This document shows, piece after piece, positions 40,376 to 49,472 of a stretch of DNA of 55,295 nucleotides. Made by a program: the position numbers and the translations under genes. The stretch covers positions 1-55,295 of the forward strand of contig CALZJE010000028.1 in NCBI GenBank assembly GCA_945787715.1, in the 5' to 3' direction. Each line of letters starts with the position of its first letter. The first letter of the stretch is position 1. This DNA is from an uncultured Ectothiorhodospiraceae bacterium. Its GTDB lineage: Bacteria > Pseudomonadota > Gammaproteobacteria > S012-40. The notes beneath the pieces are model-generated. The model did not search any database, had not been told where the DNA came from, and worked only from the letters and a program-made list of their open reading frames with translations.

Positions 40376-40691
40376 AATTGTTTTATTAATAAAGAAACAA
40401 ATGGATTGGATGTTCGGGCTTTCTTAATGTATCAGGATAAAGATGCAGTCATTGATAAAGATAGCAAAAGAATGATCGGTAATTTACCGATTTATCAGCT
40501 CTCTGTTTCAGAGATCGAAGAGAAAAACAGCATTAGAGTTTGAGAATACTATTTATGAATATAATCCTTTATTGTATCGAGTAAGTGAAGAAGCTAAAAA
40601 AGCACTTAAAATAGGTAAGTTTCCAGTCCGAATTGAAATTGATTCAACGGTAGACATTCAAGATAAAGATACACCAAGGATTTATATTTAA
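40376..40691 (+). pseudogene. Frameshifted gene remnant
   Basis: An open frame ends with DVRAFLMYQDKDAVIDKDSK through LPIYQLSVSEIEEKNS and a TGA near 40542. A shift at the AAAAAC run continues it as TALEFENTIYEYNPLLYRVS to EIDSTVDIQDKDTPRIYI and TAA 40691. The two parts read as one soluble protein C-terminus of about 105 residues broken by a one-base indel. No start codon or signal sequence is found upstream. The family is unknown. Confidence 0.5.
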
Positions 40692-40697
40692 GATTAA

Positions 40698-40952
40698 CTA
40701 TAAATCTGCTACAGCAATAAAATATTCAAACTCTTTATTGTCTAAATTTCCATCTTTATTTTTATCAACTTTATCGAATTCATTCGCTAAAAGTGATTGT
40801 TTGTTAATTTCTTTGCGATTGATATAGCCGTCATTATCTTGATCCATTTGTTTAAATAGAGAGTCGATGGGGAGGAGTTCTGCATTAACTGATGATAAAG
40901 GTATTAAGAATGCCGTTGCTAGCAATAACGAAATATTTTTTTTCTTGTTCAT
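40698..40952 (-). CDS. Exported EF-hand calcium-binding protein, 84 aa
   Basis: Residues 1-24 are a signal peptide (MNKKKNISLL..., ending VNA). Two canonical EF-hand loops follow: DQDNDGYINRKE (37-48) and DKNKDGNLDNKE (63-74), with ligands at positions 1, 3, 5, 7 and 12. It should bind two Ca ions in the periplasm or outside. Small EF-hand proteins like this are common next to surface or motility genes but their roles are mostly unknown. A GGGGGG stretch lies before the ATG. It is divergent from the flagellar operon. Confidence 0.88.
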   Translation of the reverse strand: MNKKKNISLLLATAFLIPLSSVNAELLPIDSLFKQMDQDNDGYINRKEINKQSLLANEFDKVDKNKDGNLDNKEFEYFIAVADL

Positions 40953-41447
40953 AATTTCCCCCCTGGGTTTTCCGAGTCTTTGAATCTATTTTACGACAGG
41001 TTATCTAAATTAATTTCTGGACCAAAAACACATCAGGCCAGTTGTTTATGTCAAAGTGAGTGCATGATTTGACATTAATGCTAATGAAAGTTGCATGCCA
41101 ATTTCGAAACCTTGCGCAAACAGTACCTTACCTACAAAATTCAAAAAAATATGAGAAAAAATCTGTGTGTTTTGTCTGTTGTCCACGACGATATATGCTT
41201 CCGATTATGTCGTATTTGTAACAATGAATGGTGATTAGTTCGCCTAAGGCTTTTCGAAAATTGTTGTTCAAACTAATTTAATTTGTTGACAGTGAATCGT
41301 ACTTGATATCGTGTCAATTACTTGTCTCGTGGCAATTTAGCAACGTTAAATGATTGAAATTTTGGTGATTTATGCGAATTTTCACTGGCATGTGTCTTGC
41401 TCGATTGAAGTGCGGACGGTAATGCATATGGTGTAGAGGAAAAGCTA
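40953..41447. other. Divergent upstream region of the flagellar operon
   Basis: This 495-bp region separates the EF-hand gene from fliL. It contains the sigma-54-type promoter at 41386. No gene is recognised in it; the AT-rich parts further upstream may bind an activator such as FleQ, but no site was identified. Confidence 0.5.
41386..41401 (+). promoter_or_regulatory. Sigma-54 promoter for fliL operon
   Basis: TGGCATGTGTCTTGCT matches the RpoN consensus TGGCACG-N4-TTGCW except for one base, with the required 10 bases between the GG and GC elements. It lies 46 bp upstream of the fliL ATG. In polar flagellar systems such operons are driven by RpoN with FleQ/FlrC-type activators. Confidence 0.8.
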
Positions 41448-41969
41448 ATGGCAGAAGAAACGGAAGTTGCGCTTAAAGAAGGTGGAAAAGGATCATCCAT
41501 GAAAATCGTTTTGGTGATGGTCGTTGGCGGGATTCTGTTAGTCGCTGTTAGCATTGGCGGTGTTTTTTTTGGAATGAAGCATTTCGGTATGTTAGATGGC
41601 GGTGGTGGTGGTGGAGGGCATCAACAGCCAGTAGATCCACACGCTCATGCACCTGCGATTTATTTCCCGCTAGAACCAGCATTTGTTGTTAACTTTAAAG
41701 ACCGAGGTAGAACACGGTTTCTGCAGGTTACAATGGAAGTTATGGCGCGTGACCCCCAGATCATTGAAGATATTCAAATGCACATGCCTCTCATTAGGAA
41801 TAATATTCTTTTGTTACTGAGTAATCAGGACGCAGAGAAATTACACAGCTCCGAAGGTAAAGAAGAGATCCGAAAAACAGTATTGGAAGAGATGATCGCA
41901 ATTTTGGCAGAAGAAACAGGTAGGGTTAAGGTAGAGGGTTTGTATTTCACCAGTTTTGTAACGCAGTAA
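41448..41969 (+). CDS. fliL: Flagellar basal body-associated protein FliL
   Basis: One membrane helix (residues 18-42) is followed by a Gly/His-rich linker and a periplasmic domain with FPLEPAFVVNF and RTRFLQVTMEVMARD, then the conserved helix AEKLHSSEGKEEIRKTVLEE. FliL surrounds the MotAB stator units and supports torque or stator retention. The 173-residue length is normal. It is the first gene of the operon, 46 bp after a sigma-54-type promoter, with GAGG before the ATG, and is followed 10 bp later by fliM. Confidence 0.93.
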   Translation: MAEETEVALKEGGKGSSMKIVLVMVVGGILLVAVSIGGVFFGMKHFGMLDGGGGGGGHQQPVDPHAHAPAIYFPLEPAFVVNFKDRGRTRFLQVTMEVMARDPQIIEDIQMHMPLIRNNILLLLSNQDAEKLHSSEGKEEIRKTVLEEMIAILAEETGRVKVEGLYFTSFVTQ

Positions 41970-41979
41970 GGCTATATAT

Positions 41980-42975
41980 ATGAGCGGACCAGATATACTT
42001 TCGCAGGATGAAATCGATGCTTTGTTACATGGTGTATCCAGCGGAGACGTAGATACCTCGGGTGATGAGTTTGATGAAGATTTAAGTAATTATGACTTTG
42101 CTAGTCAGGATAGGATTGTACGTGGGCGTATGCCTACGTTGGAAATGATTAATGAACGTTTTGCCCGTTTTTTCCGCGTGAGTTTATTCAACAAAATACG
42201 CCGCTCTGCAGAGATTTCGGTTGAAGGCGTACAGATGATGAAATTTGTTGAATATGTCCACGGTTTATATCTCCCCACCAGTTTGAATATGATTCGCATG
42301 GGTCCACTACGTGGCACTGGGCTTTTCGTTTTTGATCCAAAGCTAGTATACATAATTGTAGATAATTATTTTGGCGGCTCAGGTCGTTTCCATACAAAGA
42401 TAGAAGGGCGTGAATTTACACCAACAGAACTACGTATCGTTGAGAATGTGCTTGAGCGAGTGTTTGAAGATTTAAAAGAAGCATGGGCGCCTGTACTCGA
42501 AGTCGACTTTGAGTTTTTGAATTCTGAAGTGAATCCACAATTTGCAAATATTGTAAGCCCAAGTGAAGTAGTGGTGGTAAGCACATTCAATATTGAGCTA
42601 GATGGTGGAGGAGGGGAGATGCATGTTGTATTTCCTTATCTTATGCTGGAGCCGATCAGGGAGCTACTAGATGCGGGTGTATTGAGTGATAGTGTGGAGA
42701 TGGATGATCGTTGGTCGCAAGCCTTACGAGAAGAAATTCTTGATGCCAATCTGGAAATTAACAGTATTTTAGCGGCAGCGAAATTAACATTACGTGACGT
42801 GAAGAATTTGGATATAGGCGATGTTATTCCCATAGAATTGCCAAAAAATGTGAGGTTAAACGCAGCGGGCATACCAATATTTCAGTGTGAATATGGTGCA
42901 CACAATGGTAAAAAATCACTAAAAGTCGAAAAAAGAGTTCCCCTTCATGTATCACAACACGCTAGTGAACAGTAA
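41980..42975 (+). CDS. fliM: Flagellar switch protein FliM
   Basis: The N-terminus MSGPDILSQDEIDALLHGV is the CheY-binding peptide. The middle (residues about 45-230) is the CheC-like fold (RGRMPTLEMINERFARFF, GLFVFDPKLVYIIVDNYFGG), and the C-terminal part is the SpoA domain (RDVKNLDIGDVIPIELP) that packs on FliN. It forms the C-ring at the cytoplasmic base of the motor and reverses rotation on CheY-P binding. Length 331 is typical. It lies 14 bp before fliN. Confidence 0.96.
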   Translation: MSGPDILSQDEIDALLHGVSSGDVDTSGDEFDEDLSNYDFASQDRIVRGRMPTLEMINERFARFFRVSLFNKIRRSAEISVEGVQMMKFVEYVHGLYLPTSLNMIRMGPLRGTGLFVFDPKLVYIIVDNYFGGSGRFHTKIEGREFTPTELRIVENVLERVFEDLKEAWAPVLEVDFEFLNSEVNPQFANIVSPSEVVVVSTFNIELDGGGGEMHVVFPYLMLEPIRELLDAGVLSDSVEMDDRWSQALREEILDANLEINSILAAAKLTLRDVKNLDIGDVIPIELPKNVRLNAAGIPIFQCEYGAHNGKKSLKVEKRVPLHVSQHASEQ

Positions 42976-42989
42976 AGAGATAATTTGAT

Positions 42990-43427
42990 ATGGCAGATAG
43001 CGAAATTCCAAATGAAGAAGATCCATGGGCAGACGCCCTAGCAGAGCAAGCTGATGTAGAAGGCAAAAGCGAAGCAGATCTCAGTGCCGCTGAAGCGATT
43101 CAGGCCGCAGGACTAAGTGAACTTGTAAATGCCTCTGATATTAGTGAAGAGTTAGGCGGTGAAGAATCGGTTAATTTGGATATGATCCTGGATATACCTG
43201 TTGTTATTTCGATGGAAATAGGTAGAACTCAGATTAGTATTCGAAACTTACTTAAGTTGAATCAAGGTTCGGTTGTCGAGCTAGATAGACTTGCAGGTGA
43301 ACCTTTAGATGTGTTGGTTAATGGAACATTAATCGCACATGGTGAAGTCGTAGTGGTTAACGAAAAATTCGGTATTCGTTTGACGGATGTCATCACTGCG
43401 ATGGAGCGGGTTAAAAAATTAACATGA
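42990..43427 (+). CDS. fliN: Flagellar switch protein FliN
   Basis: The C-terminal SpoA domain (LDMILDIPVVISMEIGRTQI ... VNEKFGIRLTDVI) is canonical; the first 60 residues are an acidic extension (NEEDPWADALAEQ) common in gammaproteobacteria. FliN forms the lower C-ring with FliM and binds the export chaperone FliH. Length 145. Its stop overlaps the fliO start by ATGA. Confidence 0.95.
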   Translation: MADSEIPNEEDPWADALAEQADVEGKSEADLSAAEAIQAAGLSELVNASDISEELGGEESVNLDMILDIPVVISMEIGRTQISIRNLLKLNQGSVVELDRLAGEPLDVLVNGTLIAHGEVVVVNEKFGIRLTDVITAMERVKKLT

Positions 43428-43864
43428 TTAAAATGCTGTTCTATTCCCTTCTGCTAGTGTCAATATTTAGCGCAGATCCCATCTTCGCTGAGGGCGTAAA
43501 AACAAGCTTGGAAGTTGGGGCGCCATCTCAAGATCTCACCGCAAGTATGTTTAAAGTTATTGGTGGTTTGCTTGTTGTTATTTTAGCAATATTTGCATCA
43601 GCTTGGTTTTATCGACGTTTTGCTAATATGCAATCAATTGGTAGTGAATCGTTAAAAATTCTTGGTGGGCTTTCAATTACCCAGAAAGATAGGGTGATAC
43701 TTTTGCAAGTTGGTGAAGAGCAGTTACTGGTTGGCGTGTCTCCCGGTAGAATTCAAACGCTTCATGTACTCAATAAACCGCTCGATATCGAAGAAAGTGG
43801 AGAACAAGACAAACAAAAGTTTTCCTCACAACTTAACCGCGCTATAAAGAACTGGAAATCATGA
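43424..43864 (+). CDS. fliO: Flagellar biosynthesis protein FliO
   Basis: A signal-like first segment (to IFAEG) and one membrane helix (about residues 40-62, ending WFYRRF) precede a cytoplasmic domain with [20 protein letters not shown] and [16 protein letters not shown], the FliO pattern. FliO is an assembly factor for the FliP ring of the export gate. It overlaps fliN and fliP by 4 bp each. Confidence 0.92.
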   Translation: MIKMLFYSLLLVSIFSADPIFAEGVKTSLEVGAPSQDLTASMFKVIGGLLVVILAIFASAWFYRRFANMQSIGSESLKILGGLSITQKDRVILLQVGEEQLLVGVSPGRIQTLHVLNKPLDIEESGEQDKQKFSSQLNRAIKNWKS

Positions 43865-44616
43865 TTGTAAAAAAGGCAGTACCCTACCTGTTTTTGTTGG
43901 TAGTCTGTCTTACACCGATGATGGCAAGTGCAGCAGATTTAGGAGTGCCTGCATTAACGGTGCAAACACAACCTGATGGTTCTGAAGCTTATACGTTAAG
44001 CATCCAAATTGTCATATTGATGACATTGATTACATTGTTGCCTGCTGGGTTAATGATGCTAACAGCTTTTACTCGAATTGTTATAGTGCTCTCGATTCTT
44101 AGACAAGCGATCGGGCTGATGCAGGCGCCTTCTAGCCAAGTTTTAATCGGATTATCTTTGTTCTTAACATTTTTTATCATGGCACCTATTTTCAACAAAA
44201 TTTATGACGAAGCGTTACTTCCTTATATGGAAGAGAAGATAGAGATGCAAGAGGCGTTTAACATTGCACAAGCACCCGTCAGAGAGTTTATGATTGCTCA
44301 AACGAGAGAAGTTGACTTGAAGATGTTTGCTGAAATATCGGGTAATACAGAGATTCAGTCACCAGAAACTATACCATTTTCAATTTTAGTACCTTCGTTT
44401 ATAACGAGCGAGCTGAAAACAGCATTTCAGATTGGTTTTCTTATTTATATTCCTTTTCTGGTAATTGATTTGGTAGTGGCGAGTGTATTGATGGCGATGG
44501 GTATGATGATGTTATCTCCTATGATGATTTCTCTGCCGTTTAAAATTATGTTGTTCGTTCTCGTTGATGGCTGGTCGCTCATCATGGGAACATTAGCATC
44601 GAGTTTCTACGTATGA
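43861..44616 (+). CDS. fliP: Flagellar export gate protein FliP
   Basis: A signal peptide (ending ASAADLG) precedes four membrane segments. Family signatures are [39 protein letters not shown] and the C-terminal [20 protein letters not shown]. FliP forms the five-subunit core of the export gate with FliR and FliQ. Length 251 is normal. It overlaps fliO and fliQ by ATGA. Confidence 0.96.
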   Translation: MIVKKAVPYLFLLVVCLTPMMASAADLGVPALTVQTQPDGSEAYTLSIQIVILMTLITLLPAGLMMLTAFTRIVIVLSILRQAIGLMQAPSSQVLIGLSLFLTFFIMAPIFNKIYDEALLPYMEEKIEMQEAFNIAQAPVREFMIAQTREVDLKMFAEISGNTEIQSPETIPFSILVPSFITSELKTAFQIGFLIYIPFLVIDLVVASVLMAMGMMMLSPMMISLPFKIMLFVLVDGWSLIMGTLASSFYV

Positions 44617-44882
44617 CACCTGGTGTCGTCGTCGACGTTTTCCAAAATACGCTGTGGCTTATTGTGCTCTTGGTCTCTATAATTTTATTACCAGCGCTCG
44701 CGGTTGGTTTATTGGTTGCTGTTTTCCAAGCGGCTACATCTATTAATGAAATGACCTTAAGTTTTATTCCAAAATTGTTGGTGACGATTTTTACATTAAT
44801 GTTCGCAGGCCCCTATATGTTAAACATATTGTTGGAGTATATGCATAAAACTTTTGCAGATGTCCCATTCCTAATCGGATAA
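44613..44882 (+). CDS. fliQ: Flagellar export gate protein FliQ
   Basis: The 89-residue two-helix protein has the family pattern [20 protein letters not shown], then [10 protein letters not shown]. Four FliQ subunits wrap the FliP/FliR core of the gate. It is overlapped by fliP and separated from fliR by 14 bp. Confidence 0.95.
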   Translation: MTPGVVVDVFQNTLWLIVLLVSIILLPALAVGLLVAVFQAATSINEMTLSFIPKLLVTIFTLMFAGPYMLNILLEYMHKTFADVPFLIG

Positions 44883-44896
44883 CTAAGGCGATCTAG

Positions 44897-45673
44897 ATGC
44901 TTTTTACCGGTGAAGAACTAAGCACTATGGTTGCCGCCTATTTCTGGCCGTTTGTGAGAATCGCTGCGATGATAAGTGCAATGCCAGTTTTTAGTTCCAA
45001 CTTTATTCCAGTGCGAGTTCGTTTAATCCTTGCGATTGCTTTAACTGTTGTAATCGCACCAGTTATTCCATCTGTTCCAGTAATTGATGCACTTAGTCTT
45101 AACGGCGTTCTTCTCATTCTTCAACAATTGCTCATTGGTGTTTCCATGGGCTTTATATTTCATATAGTGTTCGCGGCATTCACCATCGGTGGTCAAATTA
45201 TTGCCATGCAGATGGGCTTAGGATTTTCAACGATGGTAGATCCTGTTAACGGGTCACATACGCCTGTACTCAGTATGTTTTATATTTTGTTAGTGACATT
45301 ATTATTTTTTATTTTGAATGGACATTTGGTAATGATAGCGGTAATTGCCCAAAGTTTTAATGCTATGCCTATCGGTGTTTCTGGGATGGCTGCCACCACC
45401 TTTTGGGATATTGTTATTTGGGGAAAAATCATGTTTGCCGGTGCTATTCTTATTTCATTGCCCGCTGTTACTGCATTATTGTTCGTAAATATGTCTTTAG
45501 GGCTTATTGGTAGGGCTGCGCCACAATTAAACATTTTTGCAGTTGGCTTCTCTATAACAATAACGGCTGGATTTTTTGTACTGATGATGTCTATGCCTGT
45601 TGTAGTGACACAGTTTGAAAACATTACGCTTGACGCATTTAAAATGGTTAAGTCTATTCCGGGAATTAGATAA
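44897..45673 (+). CDS. fliR: Flagellar export gate protein FliR
   Basis: Six membrane helices with FliR signatures FWPFVRIAAMISAMPVFSSN, GEQI-like GGQIIAMQMGLGFSTMVDP and a C-terminal NIFAVGFSITITAGF. A single FliR closes the FliP5-R gate spiral. Length 258. It is followed two bases later by flhB; in some bacteria these are fused. Confidence 0.95.
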   Translation: MLFTGEELSTMVAAYFWPFVRIAAMISAMPVFSSNFIPVRVRLILAIALTVVIAPVIPSVPVIDALSLNGVLLILQQLLIGVSMGFIFHIVFAAFTIGGQIIAMQMGLGFSTMVDPVNGSHTPVLSMFYILLVTLLFFILNGHLVMIAVIAQSFNAMPIGVSGMAATTFWDIVIWGKIMFAGAILISLPAVTALLFVNMSLGLIGRAAPQLNIFAVGFSITITAGFFVLMMSMPVVVTQFENITLDAFKMVKSIPGIR

Positions 45674-45675
45674 GT

Positions 45676-46812
45676 ATGGCCGAGAATGAACAAGGTCAAG
45701 AAAAGACTGAAGACGCGACGGAGAAAAAGCAGAAAGACACGCGTGAAAAAGGGCAGGTTCCGCGGTCTCGGGAGTTTAATACTTTTTTTATGATGTTGGC
45801 TTCAGGAGTTGGGCTGATATATCTCGGTAGCGACATTATAGACGGGCTTCTTGGAGTATTAAAAGATAATTTTATCGTTGGTCGAAATGATATCTTTGAC
45901 AAAAATTTTATGCTCAATTCCTTCTGGGAGAGTGTAATTTCATCCTTAAAATCACTTATTCCATTATTTATCTTGTTAGTTTTTATTGCTATCGCATCAT
46001 CTCTCACCATTGGCGGATGGAATTTTTCTTGGAAAGCAATCACCCCGAAAGGAAGTAAGCTCAATCCCTTATCCGGATTAAAGCGGATATTTGGTTCCCG
46101 TGGATTAATGGAGTTGGGTAAAGCATTGGCAAAATTTTTTGTCGTTGCTATTGTTGCGTCACTATTGCTTTATCACAATGCAGAGAAGCTGATGATTGTT
46201 GGTCGTCAGAGTGTTGAAGTTGCATTGGCAAATGTTGGTGGCGAGCTACTATGGTATTTTTTACTCTTGAGTTTAAGTTTGTTGGTAGTCGCCGCAGTCG
46301 ACGCTCCTTTTCAGATTTGGGATAACAAGCGAAAGATGAAGATGAGTAAAGATGAGGTTAAACAAGAGTTTAAAGGCCAGGAGGGTAGCCCAGAAACTCG
46401 TCAAAGGATTCGTCAAGCGCAACGAGACATAGCCATGAAACGTATGATGGCTGACATTCCAGATGCTGATGTTGTCATAACTAATCCGACTCATTACGCG
46501 GTAGCTATTAAATACGATCCTGATGGTGGTGCTGCACCTCGTGTTGTTGCCAAAGGTTCAGATCTAATTGCAGCTCGCATCCGGTTAATTGCAGCAGAAA
46601 ACAATGTTCCTCTTTTGTCTTCTCCAGCGCTCGCACGGGCAATTTTTTATAGCACCGAGTTAGATCAAGAGATCCCTGCTGGATTATATATGGCAGTGGC
46701 TCAAGTTCTTGCATTTATCTTTCGATTGAAAGACAAACCTGGTACAGATTTTTCAAGTCCCCTTACGTTAGACGATGTTCCTATTCCAGACGATTTGAAA
46801 CGTGATGAGTAG
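45676..46812 (+). CDS. flhB: Flagellar export switch protein FlhB
   Basis: The N-terminus AENEQGQEKTEDATEKKQKD and four membrane helices precede a cytoplasmic domain with the autocleavage motif NPTH (Asn270-Pro271), in VVITNPTHYAVAIKY. Cleavage there switches export from rod/hook to filament substrates. Length 378 is normal. A 241-bp gap then precedes flhA, in which I see no gene. Confidence 0.96.
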   Translation: MAENEQGQEKTEDATEKKQKDTREKGQVPRSREFNTFFMMLASGVGLIYLGSDIIDGLLGVLKDNFIVGRNDIFDKNFMLNSFWESVISSLKSLIPLFILLVFIAIASSLTIGGWNFSWKAITPKGSKLNPLSGLKRIFGSRGLMELGKALAKFFVVAIVASLLLYHNAEKLMIVGRQSVEVALANVGGELLWYFLLLSLSLLVVAAVDAPFQIWDNKRKMKMSKDEVKQEFKGQEGSPETRQRIRQAQRDIAMKRMMADIPDADVVITNPTHYAVAIKYDPDGGAAPRVVAKGSDLIAARIRLIAAENNVPLLSSPALARAIFYSTELDQEIPAGLYMAVAQVLAFIFRLKDKPGTDFSSPLTLDDVPIPDDLKRDE

Positions 46813-47053
46813 GTAGAACCCGGGTAATTCATAAAATATCCGGATTAATTTTTGTGGTTTCATTTAACCTAGAAAAAGTAGTTGATCCGTGTAATATAAC
46901 TCAGCCTCTTGTTTCACCTAGCTATATGATTAAAGCTTGCTTCATCAACCCGGTGAAAAGAACTTTTTCCATCGCGCTATTTAAAACAATAGTCAACGTT
47001 CTATTTCCACGTCCAACTGATTTTTCTAGATTTAATAATATACGTAGGATTTT

Positions 47054-49153
47054 ATGGCTGGATTATCTGTTCCTCAGAACCCTGTTTTTGAACGTATAAA
47101 AGTTATTTTAACATCTGAATTAGCAATTCCGATTCTTATCTTGATGATGTTGGCAATGATGATTTTGCCAATGCCTCCATTTCTCCTGGATCTACTTTTC
47201 ACCTTCAATATATCGCTGGCTCTCATTGTTTTGTTGGCGTCCATTTATGTCGAAAGGCCACTAGATTTTTCAGTTTTTCCGACCATGTTATTAGTCGCTA
47301 CTTTGCTACGATTGGGATTGAATATCGCCTCTACTCGTATAGTTCTTCTTGAAGGTCATACAGGTACGGACGCTGCGGGGCAGGTTATAGAATCATTTGG
47401 TGATTTTGTTGTTGGAGGAAACTATGCAGTAGGTATTGTAGTTTTTGCCATATTGGTCATTATCAATTTTGTTGTTGTTACAAAAGGCGCAGGTCGAATT
47501 TCTGAAGTCAGTGCGCGGTTTACGCTTGATGCAATGCCGGGTAAACAAATGGCCATCGATGCGGATTTAAATGCAGGCATGATTAGCCAGGAAGAAGCAC
47601 AACAACGACGAGCTGAAGTAGTTCAGGAAGCCGATTTCTACGGTTCCATGGATGGTGCAAGTAAATTCGTTCGTGGGGATGCGATTGCTGGGATACTTAT
47701 ACTGTTTATTAATATCATTGGTGGCCTAGCCATTGGAATGCTTCAACACAACATGCTCTTTGCTGACGCGATTGAAAATTACACTTTATTAACCATCGGG
47801 GATGGGCTCGTTGCCCAAGTTCCTTCGCTCTTGTTATCAACTGCCGCTGCAATAATCGTTACACGCGAATCTAAGTCAGATGACATGGGCTCTAAAGTCT
47901 ATGATCAGCTTTTTGCAAATCCAAGAACCTTAATGGTTTCAGGCGGTGTGATCGGCGTAATTGGTTTAATACCCGGTATGCCAAATTTTGCGTTTCTACT
48001 ATTAGCTGCAGTTTGTTTCGGTGCCGCCTATATGGTTTCGCGTAAGCTGAAAGCGCCTAAGGTAAAACCTGAGGAGCAGTTACAGACCACCGAAACGCAG
48101 ACTGAGCCACCTAAAGAATTAAGTTGGGAAGATGTCGTACCAGTTGATCTTGTTGGTTTAGAAGTTGGGTATCGGCTAATCCCATTGGTGGATAAAAGCC
48201 AGGGCGGACAACTAATGACGCGTATTAAAGGAGTGAGAAAAAAACTGACCCAAGAGTTAGGCTTTCTCGTTCCTTCTGTTCATATTAGGGACAACCTGGA
48301 GCTTAATCCCAATGCTTATCGTATTACGTTGCATGGTGTCCCCGTTGGTGAGTCAGATATTTTTCCTGATCGAGATCTTGCCATTAATCCGGGTCAAGTA
48401 TTTGGCGCTCTTCAAGGTGTCAAAGGACGAGATCCTGCATTCGGATTAGAAGCCGTCTGGATCGATCCAATGCAAAGAGACCATGCCCAAACATTGGGTT
48501 ACACTGTTGTTGATACCAGTACTGTAGTAGCTACGCATCTAAGCCAAATTTTACAGGCTCATGCACACGAATTATTGGGTCGTGAAGAGACACAACAGCT
48601 TCTCGATAATTTGTCAAAAACTGCTCCTAAACTTGTGGAAGAATTGGTGCCCAATATGCTTCCGTTGGGAGTAGTTCAAAAAGTTCTACAGGCTATGTTG
48701 GAAGAGTCTGTCCCTATCCGAGATATTCGAACAATAGCAGAAACTCTTGCAGAACATGCACCTGCAACACAAGATCCTACATTGCTCGGAACGTTTGTAC
48801 GTGAAGCGTTAGCGCGCTCTATAGTGCAAAGTATTGTGGGAATGGAGGAGGAGATACCTGTTATTACGCTTGATATTTCACTGGAACACATATTGCAGCA
48901 GTCTGTACAAGTTTCCAGCGAAGGTGGAGCGAGTTTAGAGCCAGGTTTAGCTGAAAAATTATTGTCATCTTTGCAGGATGCGAGTCAGCGACAGGAGATG
49001 GCAGGGCAAGTTGCAGTATTACTTGTTTCATCGATTATACGCCCGATGTTAGCCCAATTCACAAAACGAACAATACCAAATTTACATGTGCTTTCGTTTA
49101 ACGAAATACCGGATAACAAACAAATAAAAGTGGTTTCCACTGTCGGTCAATAG
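47054..49153 (+). CDS. flhA: Flagellar export protein FlhA
   Basis: The first 330 residues carry eight membrane helices, with RLGLNIASTRIVLLEGHTG and the FHIPEP-type cytoplasmic loop RFTLDAMPGKQMAIDADLNA. The rest is the four-subdomain cytoplasmic ring part (VPVDLVGLEVGYRLIPLVD). It forms the nonameric ring that docks substrate-chaperone complexes and couples proton flow to export. Length 699 is typical. The start has TAGGA upstream. Confidence 0.96.
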   Translation: MAGLSVPQNPVFERIKVILTSELAIPILILMMLAMMILPMPPFLLDLLFTFNISLALIVLLASIYVERPLDFSVFPTMLLVATLLRLGLNIASTRIVLLEGHTGTDAAGQVIESFGDFVVGGNYAVGIVVFAILVIINFVVVTKGAGRISEVSARFTLDAMPGKQMAIDADLNAGMISQEEAQQRRAEVVQEADFYGSMDGASKFVRGDAIAGILILFINIIGGLAIGMLQHNMLFADAIENYTLLTIGDGLVAQVPSLLLSTAAAIIVTRESKSDDMGSKVYDQLFANPRTLMVSGGVIGVIGLIPGMPNFAFLLLAAVCFGAAYMVSRKLKAPKVKPEEQLQTTETQTEPPKELSWEDVVPVDLVGLEVGYRLIPLVDKSQGGQLMTRIKGVRKKLTQELGFLVPSVHIRDNLELNPNAYRITLHGVPVGESDIFPDRDLAINPGQVFGALQGVKGRDPAFGLEAVWIDPMQRDHAQTLGYTVVDTSTVVATHLSQILQAHAHELLGREETQQLLDNLSKTAPKLVEELVPNMLPLGVVQKVLQAMLEESVPIRDIRTIAETLAEHAPATQDPTLLGTFVREALARSIVQSIVGMEEEIPVITLDISLEHILQQSVQVSSEGGASLEPGLAEKLLSSLQDASQRQEMAGQVAVLLVSSIIRPMLAQFTKRTIPNLHVLSFNEIPDNKQIKVVSTVGQ

Positions 49154-49472
49154 AGTAAATAATTCTGGGATTACTCAAGGAGGCTGCCAGCGAATTATAG
49201 GTTTACTGTGGAAAAGCAATTTTGATCATCTAATTCGATATTTTTTGCTGAATAGCTACGGCTAATTGGCTCAAACGATTAAAAAACTGATCTAAAATTG
49301 CTTTCCAGTGTTACGGCTTCTATTCTCCGGCAACCTCTTAGTATGAAAATTGCGTCAAACTAGCGCATTCAAGTGAGTTCATTTGATACGTATATTTTCT
49401 AAGATGGTATGGCAACGTGTGATAACAGTAGTAAGAGTGTAGGTTTGCTCGTGCAATAAAAGGTTGGGTATT
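49154..49472. other. 319-bp gap between flhA and flhF
   Basis: Contains the imperfect inverted-repeat element at 49178-49341 and about 130 bp before flhF with no recognised promoter. No gene is present. Confidence 0.5.
49178..49341. repeat. ~160-bp imperfect inverted-repeat element
   Basis: TGGAAAAGCAATTTTGATCA (49209-49228) pairs with 49288-49307 apart from a one-base gap on each arm. Pairing extends outward through AGGAGGCTGCC and GGCAACCTCTT with gaps, giving arms of about 50 bp. This resembles a miniature inverted-repeat element inserted inside the flagellar cluster. Confidence 0.65.

Noticed and set aside
46854-47099. 81-codon reading between flhB and flhA
   Set aside because: Overlaps the flhA start and has no resemblance to flagellar proteins.
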